From: Symbiodinium natans
Lineage: Eukaryota > Sar > Dinophyceae > Suessiales > Symbiodiniaceae
Reading direction: 5' to 3'
Length of the DNA stretch: 64,000 nt
Assembly: GCA_905221605.1 (NCBI GenBank)
Contig: CAJNDS010002385.1
Coordinates: forward strand, 52,501 to 116,500
Within the stretch, counting starts at the first letter, position 1. Each line of letters begins with the position of its first letter. The notes beneath the pieces are model-generated. The model saw nothing but the letters and a program-made list of their open reading frames with translations. It was not told the origin of the DNA and made no database searches. Below, piece after piece: positions 1 to 11,820 of the stretch. A program made the translations under genes and the position numbers.

Positions 1-421
1 TTCCGACTTGATTTTGGGGGGTTCAGGGTTGATAAGGTTTAGGAATGTGGCTTCAGGGCTTAGGGTTTAGGGTTTAGGGTTTGGGGTTTAGGGCTTAGGG
101 TTTAGGGTTTAGAGCGTTGCTTACCATGATTTTGGAACGTTCTGTGAAGCAAGAATGGTTTCTTGCGGACAATGCTGTCCAAAGTCAAAACGCGGAACTG
201 ACACTTTAAACCCCAAACCCCAAACCCCAAACCCCAAACCCTAAACCCTAAACCCTAAACCCTAAACAAACAAGCTCATGTTTTGGCACCTTTGTACTTC
301 GTGGGGGCTTCAGTAGGAAGAACAGAACGCAGGGGTGTAGGCAGAGGCCAAGAATGAGAATGAAAAAAGGGCGAGAATGAACGCTGACTTAGTTTGAGCC
401 CAGTGCAGCAAAGCGACACCT

Positions 422-560
422 GGTTTAGGGCTTAGGGTTAGGGTTTAGGGTTTAGGGTTTAGGGTTTAGGGTTTAGGGTTTAGGGTTTAGGGTTTAGGGT
501 TTAGGGTTTAGGGTTTAGGGCTTAGGGCTTAGGGTTTAGGGTTTAGGGTTTAGGGTTTGA
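422..560 (+). repeat. TTTAGGG tract
   Basis: About 19 nearly perfect TTTAGGG units with a few TTAGGGC variants. The next tract at 846-977 has the opposite orientation. The island at 720-840 between them reads as a possible short exon but is not convincing. Confidence 0.95.
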
Positions 561-2011
561 GGGCTGAAAATTTAGGGTCTATGAGGGTTTTTGGGATGGG
601 GATTGGGGTCTAAGGCTTCATGGGTCGTAAACCCTAAATCTTGAACCCTAAACCCAAAACCTGGAACCCTAAACCCTGAACCCTACACCCGAAGCCCTAA
701 ACCCTAAGCCGAATTCAAGCCTGGTCGCCCAGGGCACTTCATCTCGTTGCAGGGCTGCGTCTTGCGAACGGAGTCGACGCAGGGACTTGCACAGCAGCAG
801 TTGTGGGAGGGAATTGGGAGTTTCATTTGCTTAGTCCCCTAAGGGACTAAACCCTAAACCCTAAACCCTAAACCCTAAACCCTAAACCCTAAACCCTAAA
901 CCCTAAACCCTAAACCCTAAACCCTAAACCCTAAACCCTAAACCCTAAACCCTAAAGCCTAAACCCTAAACCCAAACACATCCATGGACCATGGACCTTA
1001 GGATCCAATGGATTCGCGCTCAGGACCCCTAAGCCCCCAAACCCTAAACCTTACATGTGGTTTGGGGTTTGGGGTCCAGGGTTTAGGGTAAAGGTTTAAG
1101 GACCCGCCCTAGATCTGAGACCCTGGGCCCTCAATCTCGCAAACCTGCAAAATCATGACCCCCAATCTCCAAACCCTCAGCCTTACAGTACCCTTCAAGC
1201 CTAAATCGCAAAGAAGCTTAACGACGCCAAGAACCTTCGGAACAAAAAGCTGCAACAAAAAAAACCTCCAACAAAGCTACTCAAAAAAAACTGAAGCCCC
1301 TGTAGTAAACCGCCTCACCCCCCCCCCTTCACCCTAAACCCTAAAACACCCCGACCCCCTCCCACCACAATGGGCCTGCCCAGCTCGCCGGCACGCTGCT
1401 CGAAGCGCCTTAGGGACGCCTCGCTTAGAGTTTAGGGTTTAGGGTTTAGGGCTTTGGGGGCTTAGGGCTTAGGGTTTTGGGGGGTGTAGGCTTTAGGGTT
1501 TAGGGTTTCGGGTTTCGGGTTTAGGGTTACCTGGAACGCGCAAACCCCGAACCCCTACAACCCTATGGCCCCTGAAGCCATGGATTCTAAAGGAGACTTG
1601 GGGTTAAAGCGCACTGTCAGCCCCTGCAAAAACATAGGGTTCAGGGTGTAGGTTTTAGGGTCTAGGGTTTAGGGTTCTCAGGGTCAACCTGAAAACATCG
1701 ACCCGAAACTCCGATCCCCACATTCCCACCTACACCCCCTCACCCCCCCCCTCCAGCAGGTTGCTTTGCGAATCTTGAATATTCTCTGGCATGCGAGTGG
1801 AGCTTGAGGGAAAACCAGCCTAAGCCCTAAACCCGAAGCCCTAAGCCCTCAGCCCTAATCCCTAGACCTAGAAACCCTAACCCTAAGCCCTCAGCCCGAA
1901 AAGGCCTAAACCCTGAAACCCTTAAGCCCTAAGTCCTAGGGCGGCAATGAAGGGGCGGCATGGCAAAGCAGGATTCCCATGAAACCTTCTGTCCGCCAGG
2001 GGGCGGGCTGC

Positions 2012-2123
2012 TAGGTTTAAGGGTTTAAGGGTTTAAGGGTTTAAGGGTTTAAGGGTTTAAGGGTTTAAGGGTTTAAGGGTCTAAGGGTTTAAGGGTTTAA
2101 GGGTTTAAGGGTTTAAGGGTGTT
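2012..2123 (+). repeat. Octamer TTTAAGGG tract
   Basis: About 14 units of the 8-mer GGGTTTAA, an extra-A variant of the telomere heptamer. A whole tract shares the variant, which shows local amplification rather than random decay of TTTAGGG. Confidence 0.93.
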
Positions 2124-2331
2124 TTAGGAGTTTAAGCGTTAACGGTTCAGGTTTGGGGTTTGAGGTTTAGGGTATAGCACTTGTCAGCTGAGCGCAAAAG
2201 TGTGAAGACATGCCCACCCCGAGGCCACCCAATCACAAGTCACGGCGAAAACCCAACCGGAGCCAGCCCGAACCAAGCCAGCCATTCAAAACTCACACGT
2301 CGAACATGTGCAGAGGACACTTACTTGGAGG

Positions 2332-2373
2332 TTTATGGTACTTACTAACCAATTATAACTGTACTGGGTTTGG
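2332..2373 (+). mobile_element. Solo end of inverted-repeat element family A
   Basis: TACTTGGAGGTTTATGGTAC followed by a subterminal segment ending in ATTATAACTGTAC. The segment matches the end of the full copy at 8655-8810. No partner end is visible nearby, so this is a truncated copy or a captured end. Confidence 0.6.
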
Positions 2374-2840
2374 CCTGCCAGCCGCCACCGCAGGAGGCGC
2401 TGCAAACCGTCCACTCGCCCCACTCGGAGAATTTGCATGGAAGCTCCTGCGCAGCTTCGGAAAGTTTAGGGTCTAGGGTGTACTTAGGGTTCGGGGTTTG
2501 GGGTTTAGAGTTGAGGGATTAAGGTTTGGGCTTTTCGGGCCTAAATCATACTACCCGTGGCCTATTTCAAAAGCCCGAAACCCTAAACCGACCGCAAAAT
2601 CGTAAAAGTCGGGGCAGACAAGGGGGGGCTCAAGGTCCCCCAAACCCTAAAACCGCAAGACCCCCAAACCCCTACAACCGCTACAACCCCAAACCCTAAA
2701 ACCCCACAACCCCAATCCTAGACCCTAAGCCCCAACCCCAAACCCTAAACCCCAAACCCCGAAACCTCTAAACCCTAAACCCGTAAACCCTACACCCCCT
2801 AAACCCTAAACCCTAAACCCCTAAACCCTAAACCCTAAAC

Positions 2841-2897
2841 CCAAGAGGAGTGAACCACAGCCGCCTCGTCCTTGGGTGAGCCGCAGGGCTTCGTCTC
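2841..2897 (-). CDS. Putative 57-nt exon
   Basis: Nineteen open codons in phase 0 read ETKPCGSPKDEAAVVHSSW. The acceptor would be CTTCAAG|GAG. The donor is the first base of the adjacent TTTAGGG tract, TTGG|GTTTAGGG. No protein family is recognised. The opposite strand cannot be excluded. Confidence 0.35.
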
Positions 2898-3239
2898 CTT
2901 GAAGCCTCAGAGCCCATCTATACGGGTTTAGGCTTTAGGGTTTAGGGTTTAGGGTTTAGGCTTTAGGGTTTACGCTTTAGGGTTTTCTTGGTTTTTTTTG
3001 TCAAAAAGGTTTTTCTAGGCTTTTTTTTAGGGTTGCCTAGGGTTTGGGCTTAGGCTTTTCTAGGGTTGTTTAGGGCCTTTTTAGGGTCTTCGAGGTTTTT
3101 TTTGGAGGATCATCTGGGGTTTCTCCAGGGTTTAGTGGTTTATATGGTCTAGGGTTTTGGGGGCTGAGGATTTCAGATTCCGACTCCTGGAACTGGAGGG
3201 CGTGAGTATCATTCTTGAGATGGGGAGGGGGTCTTAAGC

Positions 3240-3240
<1 letters not shown>

Positions 3241-3329
<89 letters not shown>

Positions 3330-3338
3330 CAGTAGTAG

Positions 3339-3373
<35 letters not shown>

Positions 3374-3446
3374 CTAGTAGTACTAGTAGTACTAGTAGTA
3401 CTAGTAGTACTAGTAGTAGTACTAGTAGTAGTAGTAGTAGTAGTAC

Positions 3447-3479
<33 letters not shown>

Positions 3480-3506
3480 GACTAGTAGTAGTAGTAGTAG
3501 TAGTAC

Positions 3507-3590
<84 letters not shown>

Positions 3591-3592
3591 CA
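3241..3592 (+). repeat. AGT trinucleotide microsatellite
   Basis: About 350 bp of AGT repeats, with ACT interruptions that recur with a longer period around 3370-3490 and a short CGT patch near 3350. It would encode poly-Val in one frame, but that frame is an artefact of the repeat. Confidence 0.97.
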
Positions 3593-4427
3593 GCAGAGCG
3601 CCCCCGGCGCCCTCAGGGTTCGGGGTTGAGGGTCTAGGGGTTTACGGCTTTAGGCTTCGGGCTTCGGAAAAAAGATTCGGAGAGAGCCGAAGCCTGGAAG
3701 CTACCCAACTCACAGGGGCTTAGTGACTTTAGGGCTTACCCTAAACCCTAGACCCTAAACTCTTAGGGAGTTCAGGGAGATTCGGGAGGTTCGGGTCCAG
3801 GGAGTTCAAGGGGTTTCGAGGTTTCGGGGTTTGAGGCTCAGGGCAGGAAATCCCTACATGCACCCTAAACCCTGAACCCTAAACCCTAAACCCCAAACCT
3901 TTCAACCCTCAAACCTGAAGCCCGCACCCTGAACCCTAAAGCCTAAAGTCTAAACCCTACACCCTAAACCCTAAACCCTAAAAGCCCTGAACCCTAGAGG
4001 CTCACTGCACCGAGGGGCTGCCAGTGCAGGGCGCGCCACCAAGGGCAGCCCTGGCCAAGTTGGCTGAATCCGGGGCATCCCAACCCTCTAAGCCCCTCTG
4101 AACTCTGAACCCTTTATTTATAATAGGGTTGAGGGTAAGGGTTTAGGATTTAGGATTTAGGATTTAGGGTTTAGTTAGGGTTTAGGGTTTAGGGTTTAGG
4201 GTTTAGGGTTTAGGGTTAGGGTTTAGGGTTTAGGGTTTGGACATGTGGGTCCGTAGTCGAATCCGTGCGGGCCTTGCCATCCCACTGGCAAGACTCTGGC
4301 ATGACCCCAGAGAGCTCAACCCTGAGCGCGAAGTGGCCCCAAACCCCAAACCCTAAACCCTAAACCCTAAATCCTAAACCTTAAACCCTAAACCCTAAGC
4401 CCTAAACCCTAAACCCTAACTAGTTGC

Positions 4428-4848
4428 TACTAGCCAGCACAAAACCCCCCCCCAATTCTGAACCCGTGCAGCCCCCTCCCCGCCCCTTCAACTGATGGCC
4501 GGCAAGGCTTCTGGGCGATGTCCCGCGTGCGGTAGGTCTGCGCGTGCTTGAAGGGACAGGACGCCCACCTGGCTGACAGCCAGGCCCGTTGCGTTTCGGG
4601 TCGAGCGTCTCAGGGTCGAGTGCATACAGAACCTGAAGAAAACCCGGGGCCCAAAACAATATATACATATAGAAAGACATGCTACCAAAATATAATGTAA
4701 ATACAGATAGATATATACAAACATACTTATATTCAGAATTATATTCATTGACTTCTTTATGTTTCCTGCATGTACTTATACTGTATTTGCATATGCACGC
4801 GTACATATGTCTAGATATATGGTGCATTTATGTGTATACATAAACCTC
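4428..4848. other. Unique island, no gene recognised
   Basis: Lies between two C-rich tracts. The left half is GC-rich. The right half (4660-4840) is rich in ATATAC and CATATA words. Minus-strand frames are open but have no recognisable domain. Confidence 0.4.
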
Positions 4849-5245
4849 AACCCTAACCCTAAACGCCAAACCCCAAACCCTAAACCTAAACCCTAAACCC
4901 TAAACCCCAAACCCTAAACCCCAAACCCTAAACCCTAAACCCTAAACCCTAAACCCCAAACCCTAAACCCTAAACCCTAAACCCTAAGCCAACCAGGACG
5001 CGGGGTTGAGAGCGTGGGCTGCTAACCGTATACCACCACAGCGAGGAAATCCGATTCACTGCCCAAAGAGCCCTCACAACTGCTCTATTTGGGGGTCAGG
5101 GTTTAGGGTTTAGGGTTTAGGGTTTAGGGTTTAGGGTTTAGGGTTTAGGGTTTAGGGTTTAGGGTTTAGGGTTTAGGGCTTGGGGTTTGGGGTTTAGGGT
5201 TTAGGGTTTAGGGTATAGGTTTAGGGTTTAGGGTCTAGAACCCAA

Positions 5246-5337
5246 TATACCCCTTAATTAAGCAATATACCTTGAATCATACGAAGGGCCCCTATATAGT
5301 TTAAGTTTAAGGTATATTGCATACTTAAAACGGGTAT
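5246..5337. mobile_element. Short AT-rich inverted-repeat element, family C
   Basis: The left arm (ATACCCCTTAATTAAGCAATATACC and on) pairs with a right arm containing GGTATATTGCATACTTAAAA and CGGGTAT. The element is about 92 bp and sits inside an island between a G tract and a C tract. A related copy is at 44992-45080. Confidence 0.6.
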
Positions 5338-5851
5338 CTAAACCCTCCACCCTAAACCCTCAACACTCAACCCTAAACCCTGAGACCCCCAAACCCTTCA
5401 ACCCCACTTACTGACTCCAAAAGGGCTTCCAAGTGGGCTCTTCTGGGCCTTTTAAGCTTTTCCGCAACCCAGAACTGCTGGCCGGGGTCCCGGCTCGCCC
5501 CAGTCCGAGAACCTCGGGCGGGAAGAGAAGGGGTTTAGGGTTTAGGGCTTAGGGTTTAGGGTTTAGAGTTTGGGAGTTGGGGTTTGGGGTTTGGGGTTGG
5601 GGGTCAAGTGCTAAGGGATCAGGGTTTGGGGCTGACTGTTAAGGTTCAGGCTTTGGGGTTTTGGGTTCGAGGCTTACGAGGTTTATAAGGTTTGGGGCTT
5701 GGGGCTTAGGGTTTAGAATCTGAAACTCTATCTACTACATGTGGAAGTTTCCGAGAAGTCGGGCTTCGGGACGCCCATGTTTGGGGACCTAAACCCTAAA
5801 CCCTAAACCCTAAACCCCAAAGCCGAAACCCTCAACCCTAAACCCTAAATC

Positions 5852-5943
5852 GTAGAAACTCCGTGCCGCCCGAAGGGCTCGCAGTTGCGCGTCGTGTTGG
5901 GGCACTCTGCAGGAAGGCACCCAGGCTGGTTGTCGCTCTCCAC
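5852..5943 (-). CDS. Putative Cys-rich exon
   Basis: Thirty open codons include CLPAECPNTTRNCEPFGRHG, with four cysteines and an N-glycosylation motif (NTT), suggesting a secreted or surface protein. The acceptor is CCAAAG|GTG. The donor would be a GA type at the tract edge, CTAC|GATTTAGGG. No family is assigned. Confidence 0.4.
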
Positions 5944-6336
5944 CTTTGGGGGGCTTCGGCTTGAGGGTCTAGGGTTTGGGGTTTAGGGCTTAGGGTTTAG
6001 GGTTTAGGGTTTAGGCCTTTTGTTAGGGTTTTTCTGCGGTCAAAACCAGGAGGGGTGGGAATGCTTCAGACAAATAATGTTCCAAAGTTGGTACCCTGCA
6101 CCCGAAACTCTACCCCCTGCGGCCTAATCCCCAAAAGCTTCAAGTGGGGGGTTTACCAAGGTAAAGTCGTTAGGGTTTAGGCCGTCGGCTTTGGTGAGTT
6201 GGGGTGTGCCTAGGGGATGGGGCCTGCTTGGGGCTTGGGGGTATAGGTTGTAGTTAGGGTATAGGGCTGAGGGTTTAGGGTTTGATTCGGGGTTAGGGTT
6301 TAAGGCTTGGGGTTGGTTACTTTGCAGTGGTGGTGT

Positions 6337-6700
6337 GGTCAACTCGTTTTGCATCTCCTTCGTACTCTTCCAAGCCCACGGGATTGACAAGCACGTCGAG
6401 CACACATCCCATCAGCCCTGAAAAGCCGTACCTGCTCAAGTCGGTGGCGGCTCTAGCAACCATTCACTCGGCTGCTGCTCGCCAGGCCCCAATGGGCCGA
6501 GATTCGACGTGCTCGATCAGGTCTTTGCCATCAGCCATTTCATACCCTGTCAGTTCGGACTTCTCTTGATGGTCCCCAACAATGCCGGCGCCTTCCTCAA
6601 ATTGCTCACTGTAAGCCCCAGAACAACACAGCTCTTGTCACCTGTGCACACCATCTTCAACTATGGCCAGAGCTTGGCTTGTGAGCAAAGTGAGTGTTTC
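6337..6700 (+). CDS. Putative plus-strand exon(s)
   Basis: One frame from about 6,496 reads FDVLDQVFAISHFIPCQFGL and continues through MVPNNAGAFLKLL to a GTAAGC donor-like site near 6,611. It stays open to about 6,720. Upstream the same frame has one TGA near 6,420, so either a splice site or a broken gene is implied. The product is not recognised. This is one of few islands where the plus strand looks clearly better. Confidence 0.35.
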
Positions 6701-7029
6701 CGCGGGATGCCACGGGTTTAGGGTTCAAGGTTGAGGGTTCAGGGTTTAGGTTTGAGGTTTAGGGCTTTAAAAAAAAGTTTACAGCTCAAAAGTCCATGAC
6801 AAGAGTGCAACGTGCAAGTGAGAAATGTGTTTGTGTGTGCGTGTGCACGCGTGTGCGTGCCACGTTTGCTTCTTCTTGTGCAGGACTCTTGCAGCATAGA
6901 TTTGCCACCAGCTTCAGCTTGATGAAGAAGAGCTAGGCTTTGTTGCACTTTGGCACCTGGTGGCGGTTTAGGGCTTAACCCATTCAAGCCCCAAAAAAAG
7001 CTAAACACCTTGAAGCCACGATGCCCTAA

Positions 7030-7850
7030 AGCCATAAAGCCTCAATGCCCTAAAACGCTGAAGCCCTAAAGCTCCAAAGCCGTGAACCCCTAACCCCTTC
7101 CCCAAATCCCAAAAGTCCCCTAACACCCCTACTACTTGGACTGGAGCATTGGTAAATTCATAAGTTGGTAGAGAGGAAGAAACGAGCCCGCCAACCTTAC
7201 AAGTAATGCCAAGACGCTGATGCCCGAAAGCCCTCGAGTCATAATCTTCCTAACGCCCTGACCCCTGAATGCCCTAAACCCACACAGCTCCCCGAATGCC
7301 GTAACCCCAGAACTCCCCGAATACCCTAAACTCTAAGCCCCCTACACTCTCCTTCCTATCTTCCCCCCTTAAATGAGCTTGACACCCCCCCCTGCCCCAA
7401 ATGACCTTCGGTCTAGCCCTCGACTGTTGAGGGTTGGGGTTAAGGGTTCAGAGCTTTGAACAGTTAAACCCTGAACCCTGAACCCTCAGCCCTCATCCCT
7501 CATCCCTCAACCCTCAACCCTAAACCCTGACCTGAGGGTCTAGGGTTTAGGGCTCGGGGCGCCCCTGACATCGGGGGATCTGATGGGAACCCGAAACAAA
7601 TCACTACCCCTAGGCCCTGAACCCTCACTTTCTAGCTCTAACCCCAAACCCCAAATGACTAACCCGAAACTCGAAACCCGAAACCCGAAGCCCTAAACCC
7701 TCAATTACGAACTCTAAACCTTAAACCCCAAATGACTAACCCTAAACCCGAAATCCTAAACCCTAAGCCCTAAACCCTAAATTACTAGCTCTTAACCCTA
7801 AACCCCAAATTACTAACCCTAAACCCGAAACCCTAACATCTTGTAGAGCG
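7030..7850. other. Degenerate repeat-rich stretch
   Basis: Scattered CCCTAAA-like words are mixed with AAGCCC and AATGCCCTAA variants. No gene is seen. Confidence 0.5.
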
Positions 7851-7900
7851 GCCTTGGAGCCGTTGCAGGGTTGGCCACACCTCGGGGGCGGGGCCCAGGG
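7838..7900 (-). CDS. Putative exon
   Basis: Open codons read NALGPAPEVWPTLQRLQGRS. The donor is at the repeat edge, AAGAT|GTTAGGG. The 5' limit is uncertain. No product is recognised. Confidence 0.25.
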
Positions 7901-8448
7901 CATTGTTAACACAGCAGGTTTAGGGTTTAGGGTTTAGGGTTTAGGGTTTAGGGTTTAGGGTTTAGGTTTTAAGGTTAGTCCTGTAGTGCTTAGGGATTAA
8001 GGGTTCGGGGTTTAGGGTTTGGAGCTTAAGGTTTGGGATTTTGAGTTTAAGCGCTTTCGGACTTTTACGGGCTTTAAGGACTTAGGGGCCCAAGGTTCGG
8101 GACTTGGGGTCTGGGGGTTTAGGGTTTTTGGGTTGGGGGTTGGGGGCTTAGGTGTCTTTGGGGTTTGGGGGGCCGGTGTGAGGGGGTCAGGGTTTAAGGG
8201 CTTCGGGGCTCGGGGTTTAGGGTTTAAGGGTTTAGGGGCTTGGGGGGTTTGGGATTGCGGGCTTTTGGGTTGAGCGTCGAGGACCAACAAGCCTCCGGTC
8301 CTTCTTGTGCTTAGGGATGAGGGTTTAGGGTTTAGGGTTAGGGCTTAGGGTTAAACATCGGGGGCGGCATGCTAAAAAATGCCTCTGCCGCATACTCCTC
8401 TGCCTGCGCACCCCACATGCACGACGCATCCTTGTTGGCATTCACACA

Positions 8449-8868
8449 AGCCCACGACGTGATGCTGGCAGGGAACGCAGCTGCTCAGCCAGCGCCGCGA
8501 TTTCAGCCTTCACCCCCAGTAAGGTGTTCACGGCGCGTGACCCTATGAAGTAAACACGAGTCCTGCCGCTCGGAAGCGGATGGGCAGTCAGCTCTATCCG
8601 AGTGACATCGTAGTCAATCGCTTGAAGGTTCTCCCTGATCTTGCGCACCACGGGTACTTGGAGGTTCATGGGACATGCTCGCCAATTAAAACTGTACATA
8701 CAACTGTACTTATAACCCTATGAGGGCACTTAAGGGGCTTAGAAAAACAGTTCAAGTACAGTTATAAGTACAGTTATAACTGGTTAGGAAGTACCATGAA
8801 CCTCCAAGTACTGTTTGCAGCGCATGGAGGCAACAAACGTCCGTGCACGTTCTCGAGTATGAAGCATC
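8449..8868 (-). CDS. Probable cytosine-5 DNA methyltransferase fragment (two exons split by an inverted-repeat element)
   Basis: The second exon (8656-8449) encodes VPVVRKIRENLQAIDYDV and continues TRIELTAHPLPSGRTRVYFIGSR. This resembles the region before and at motif VIII of C5 cytosine methyltransferases, where a QxRxR-like RTRVYFIG segment follows a Gly/Asp-Tyr-x-Val strand. The first exon would be 8868-8802. Between them lies a 145-nt stretch that is an inverted-repeat element. Splicing GGAG|GTTCAT to CTCCAAG|TA keeps a frame open. Another frame in the first part reads FILENVHG, resembling motif IV (ENV), but does not join in phase, so frame choice is unsettled. In dinoflagellates such methyltransferases are also carried by retrotransposons. 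Catalytic motifs I and IV are not confirmed, so this may be a remnant. Confidence 0.45.
8655..8810. mobile_element. Inverted-repeat element family A, full copy interrupting a coding region
   Basis: Begins TACTTGGAGGTTCATGGGAC and ends with its near inverse, CCATGAACCTCCAAGTA. It is 156 bp with no coding capacity. The arms contain a GT donor-like site (GGAG|GTTCAT) and, at the other end, an AG acceptor-like site (CTCCAAG|TA). A TA at each outer edge may be the target duplication. It divides the probable methyltransferase exons. Confidence 0.75.
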
Positions 8869-9372
8869 CTCAGCTCAGGCCTCTTAAAACGTGCGAAGCA
8901 AACATGCGACAGCTCACCCCGCTGCTTCCAAAATTCTGGTCGGTGCAGACCCGGAAATCTTCGGCTGACTGAGGCTTGGTTCAGGGTTTAGGGTTTAGGG
9001 TTTAGGGTTTAGGGTTTAGGGGTTTAGGGGTTTAGGGTTTAGGGTTTAGGGTTTAGGGCTTAGGGCTTAGGGCTTGGGGTTGAGAGCTTTAGACTGAAGG
9101 AGGGACCTGGCGGCTCAGGGTTTTTAGGGTTTAGGGTTTAGGGTTTAGGGTTTAGGGTTTAGGGTTTAGGGTTTAGGGTTTAGGGTTTAGGGTTTGGGGT
9201 TTCGGGTTTGAGGGTTGAGGGGTTGAGGGGATTATAGTACCTGGAAAACCTGACTAGGAAAGCCGAAGAGGCCTTAGGGAGTACTCAGCCCCAAAAGCCC
9301 TAAACCCTAAACCCTAAACCCTAAACCCTGAACCCTAAACCCTAAAACCCTAAACCCTAAACCCTGAATCGA

Positions 9373-9510
9373 AGGTCGGAATTATGGGCCCTTAGTCTGG
9401 CCCCGTACCCTTCTTGAAAGGGATCCGAAGTATGGGCCCTTATTATGGCTAGTGTGCACAAGGGTTATGTAGAAAGGGACCCCCAAATGAAGGGCCCATA
9501 CTTGGAACCC
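9373..9510. mobile_element. Inverted-repeat element, family E
   Basis: GGTCGGAATTATGGGCCCTT at the left is matched by the inverse of AAGGGCCCATACTTGGAACC at the right. A third internal copy of the motif (GTATGGGCCCTTATT) lies near 9,430. About 138 bp, flanked by C-rich telomere-like tracts. No coding capacity. Confidence 0.6.
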
Positions 9511-9834
9511 TAAACGGTAAACCCTAAACCCTAAACCCTAAGCCAAAAACCCCTAAACCCCTAAACCCTAAACCCTAAACCTTAAACCCTAAAGGGCGAG
9601 GACATTGCTGACATTGCAGCTGGGGAGCAGGTTGTTCTGCGTGGCAATGGACCGACTCCGCGTGCACAAGCCTGCACCCCGACAAAAAAAAACCGAAGGG
9701 GTTTGGGGTTTAGGGTTTAGGGTTTAGGGTTTGGGGTTTGGGGTTTAGGGTTTAGGGTTTCGGGTTTAGGATCCAACCTGAACCCTGAACCTCTAAGCCC
9801 TAGACCCTACACCTGTCCTCACTTCACTGCCTCC

Positions 9835-9836
9835 CT

Positions 9837-9887
<51 letters not shown>

Positions 9888-10264
9888 GCTCTCTCTCTCT
9901 TCTCTCTTCTCACTTCGTACTTCTCACTTCTCACTTCTCTCTTCTCTCTTCTCTCTTCTCTCTTCTCTCTTCTCTCTTCTCTCTTTTTTCTTCTCTCTTC
10001 TCTCTTCTCTCTTCTCTCTTCTCTCTTCTCTCTTCTCTCTTCTCTCTTCTCTCTTCTCTCTTCTCTCTTCTCTCCTCTCTCTTCTCTCTCTCTTCTCTCT
10101 TCTCTCTTCTCTCTTCTCTCTTCTCTCTTCTCTCTTCTCTCTTCTCTCTCTCTTCTCTCTCTCTTCTCTCTTCTCTCTCTCTCTTCTCTCTTTCTCACTT
10201 CTTCTCTCTCTCTCTCTTCTCTCTCCTCTCTCTCTCTCTCTCTTCTCTCTCTTCTCTCTTCTCT

Positions 10265-10362
<98 letters not shown>

Positions 10363-10379
10363 TCTCTCTCTCTCTCTCG

Positions 10380-10428
<49 letters not shown>

Positions 10429-10487
10429 CTCTGTCTCTCTCTCCCTCTCCCTCCCTCTCTCTCCCTCTCTCTCCTATCCCTCTCTCT
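9835..10487 (+). repeat. Polypyrimidine (CT/TTCTC) tract of about 650 bp
   Basis: Almost uninterrupted CT, TCTCT and TTCTCTC units on + give a strong strand bias. It grades into ATCTCT units up to about 10,600. Such tracts can adopt triplex (H-DNA) structure. The Arg/Glu-rich frames on minus are products of the repeat. Confidence 0.97.
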
Positions 10488-10599
10488 CTCAGTCTCCATC
10501 TCCATCCCCATCGCCATCTCCATCTCCGTCTCCATCTCCATGTCCCTCTCTCTCTCTATCTCTATCTCTATCTTTATCTCTATCTCTATCTCTATCTCT

Positions 10600-10638
10600 C
10601 TGCATACATATACTGTTCGATAGACTTGTATATGTGTG

Positions 10639-10670
<32 letters not shown>

Positions 10671-11262
10671 CTTCCATTGCTCTTCTTTTCCTCGCTCCAT
10701 CTGTCTGTCCGCCTGCCTGTCTGTACGTCTGCAGTCCTGCCTTTATTGTTTTATGGAATGATTGGTTGATTGATGTCTTGCGCTACTATTTACTTTTGTA
10801 ATTTCCAGGGGCGGCGATTCTGTGCTAGTTCCTAAATTCGTGTGTCCTTCCCTGTGCATTTCGTGTGCTCGCTATTAACCTGTGTCTTCCCATAGTGATT
10901 TACTTGTTGCTTTGGTTATGGATGTCATTGTTGCTTTGCTTCATTCGTCGTTTCGTTCCTCATTGTTTCTTTCGTTCTTTCGTTATCGATTTGGATTGTG
11001 TCTGCATGTGTTTTCGGTGTGTCTTTGTTCATTTCTTATGTAGGTATCTATTTCTGTCTTGATGTAGTTGTTGGTGTCGCTGTTTCTTGCTTTCGCTATT
11101 TCGTTGTTCGCTGTTCATTCTGCATTTCTTCGTTTTGATGGCTTTCGTTAGCAGTTCCTGTTTGTCGTTCTTTGTGTGTTTCTTCATGTCGTTCCTTCGT
11201 TCTTGCGTGTTTTTGTAACTCCTTCTTTCTCACCCATACCCATGCATGCAGTCTGCCCAGAC
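10600..11262. other. T-rich unique stretch
   Basis: GT/TATA microsatellite words at 10,625-10,670 are followed by a T-rich stretch with many TTCGTT words. Short frames are open but show no recognisable protein. Confidence 0.4.
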
Positions 11263-11264
11263 GG

Positions 11265-11515
11265 GCGCAAAACCCTAAACCTTTTCCCCTAAACCCCTAA
11301 ACCCCTAGACCCCTAAACCCCTAGACCCCTAAACCCCTGAACCCCTAGACCCCTGGACCCCTAAACCCCTAAACCCCTAGACCCCTAAACCCCTAAACCC
11401 CTAAACCCTAAACCACTAAACCCTGAACCCTAAACCCCTAAACCCTAAACCCCAAACCCTAAACCCTGAACCCCAAACCCTAAACCCCAAACTCTAAACC
11501 TAAACCCTAAACAAA
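11265..11515 (-). repeat. CCCCTAAA octamer and CCCTAAA tract
   Basis: The first half is mostly the 8-mer CCCCTAAA with CCCCTAGA variants. The second half shifts to the normal CCCTAAA. Unit change within one tract suggests separate amplification events. Confidence 0.93.
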
Positions 11516-11736
11516 AGGCCTGAGCAGTCGCCCTTCGAGGCCCAGCTGGACCAGTCGCCCCACCTCGGGACTGGGCCAAATCGCACAACTTCAAACCCTC
11601 CTTGGGGGTTAGGGTTTAGGGTTTAGGGTTTAGGGTTTGGGGTTTAGGGTTTAGGGTCTAAGGTGTAGGGTGCAGGGTGTAGGGTGTATGTAGGGTGTAG
11701 GGTGTCGGTGTGTAGTTTAGGGCTTTGGGTTATGGG

Positions 11737-11820
11737 TTGGGATGCTCCCCCTTATACTAACAGTTCTTTATAGGGCATACAATCTGGGGTACAGTTAGTT
11801 TAAGGGGGAACATACCCTAA
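11737..11820. mobile_element. Inverted-repeat element, family B
   Basis: TTGGGATGCTCCCCCTTATA at the left is matched by the inverse of TTAAGGGGGAACATACCCTA at the right. About 84 bp. A second copy of the family is at 23189-23291. Confidence 0.6.

Noticed and set aside
1-130. True chromosome end
   Set aside because: Telomere-like tracts are internal, short, of both orientations and interrupted throughout, so nothing marks a terminus.
3215-3637. 140-codon poly-Val frame
   Set aside because: It is the translation of the AGT microsatellite.
4985-5050. tRNA-like stretch with GGCTGCTAACC resembling a Ser anticodon loop
   Set aside because: No acceptor stem or T-arm can be formed around it.
9824-10700. 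Long Arg/Glu-rich minus frames
   Set aside because: They are translations of the CT/TTCTC tract and vary in step with it.
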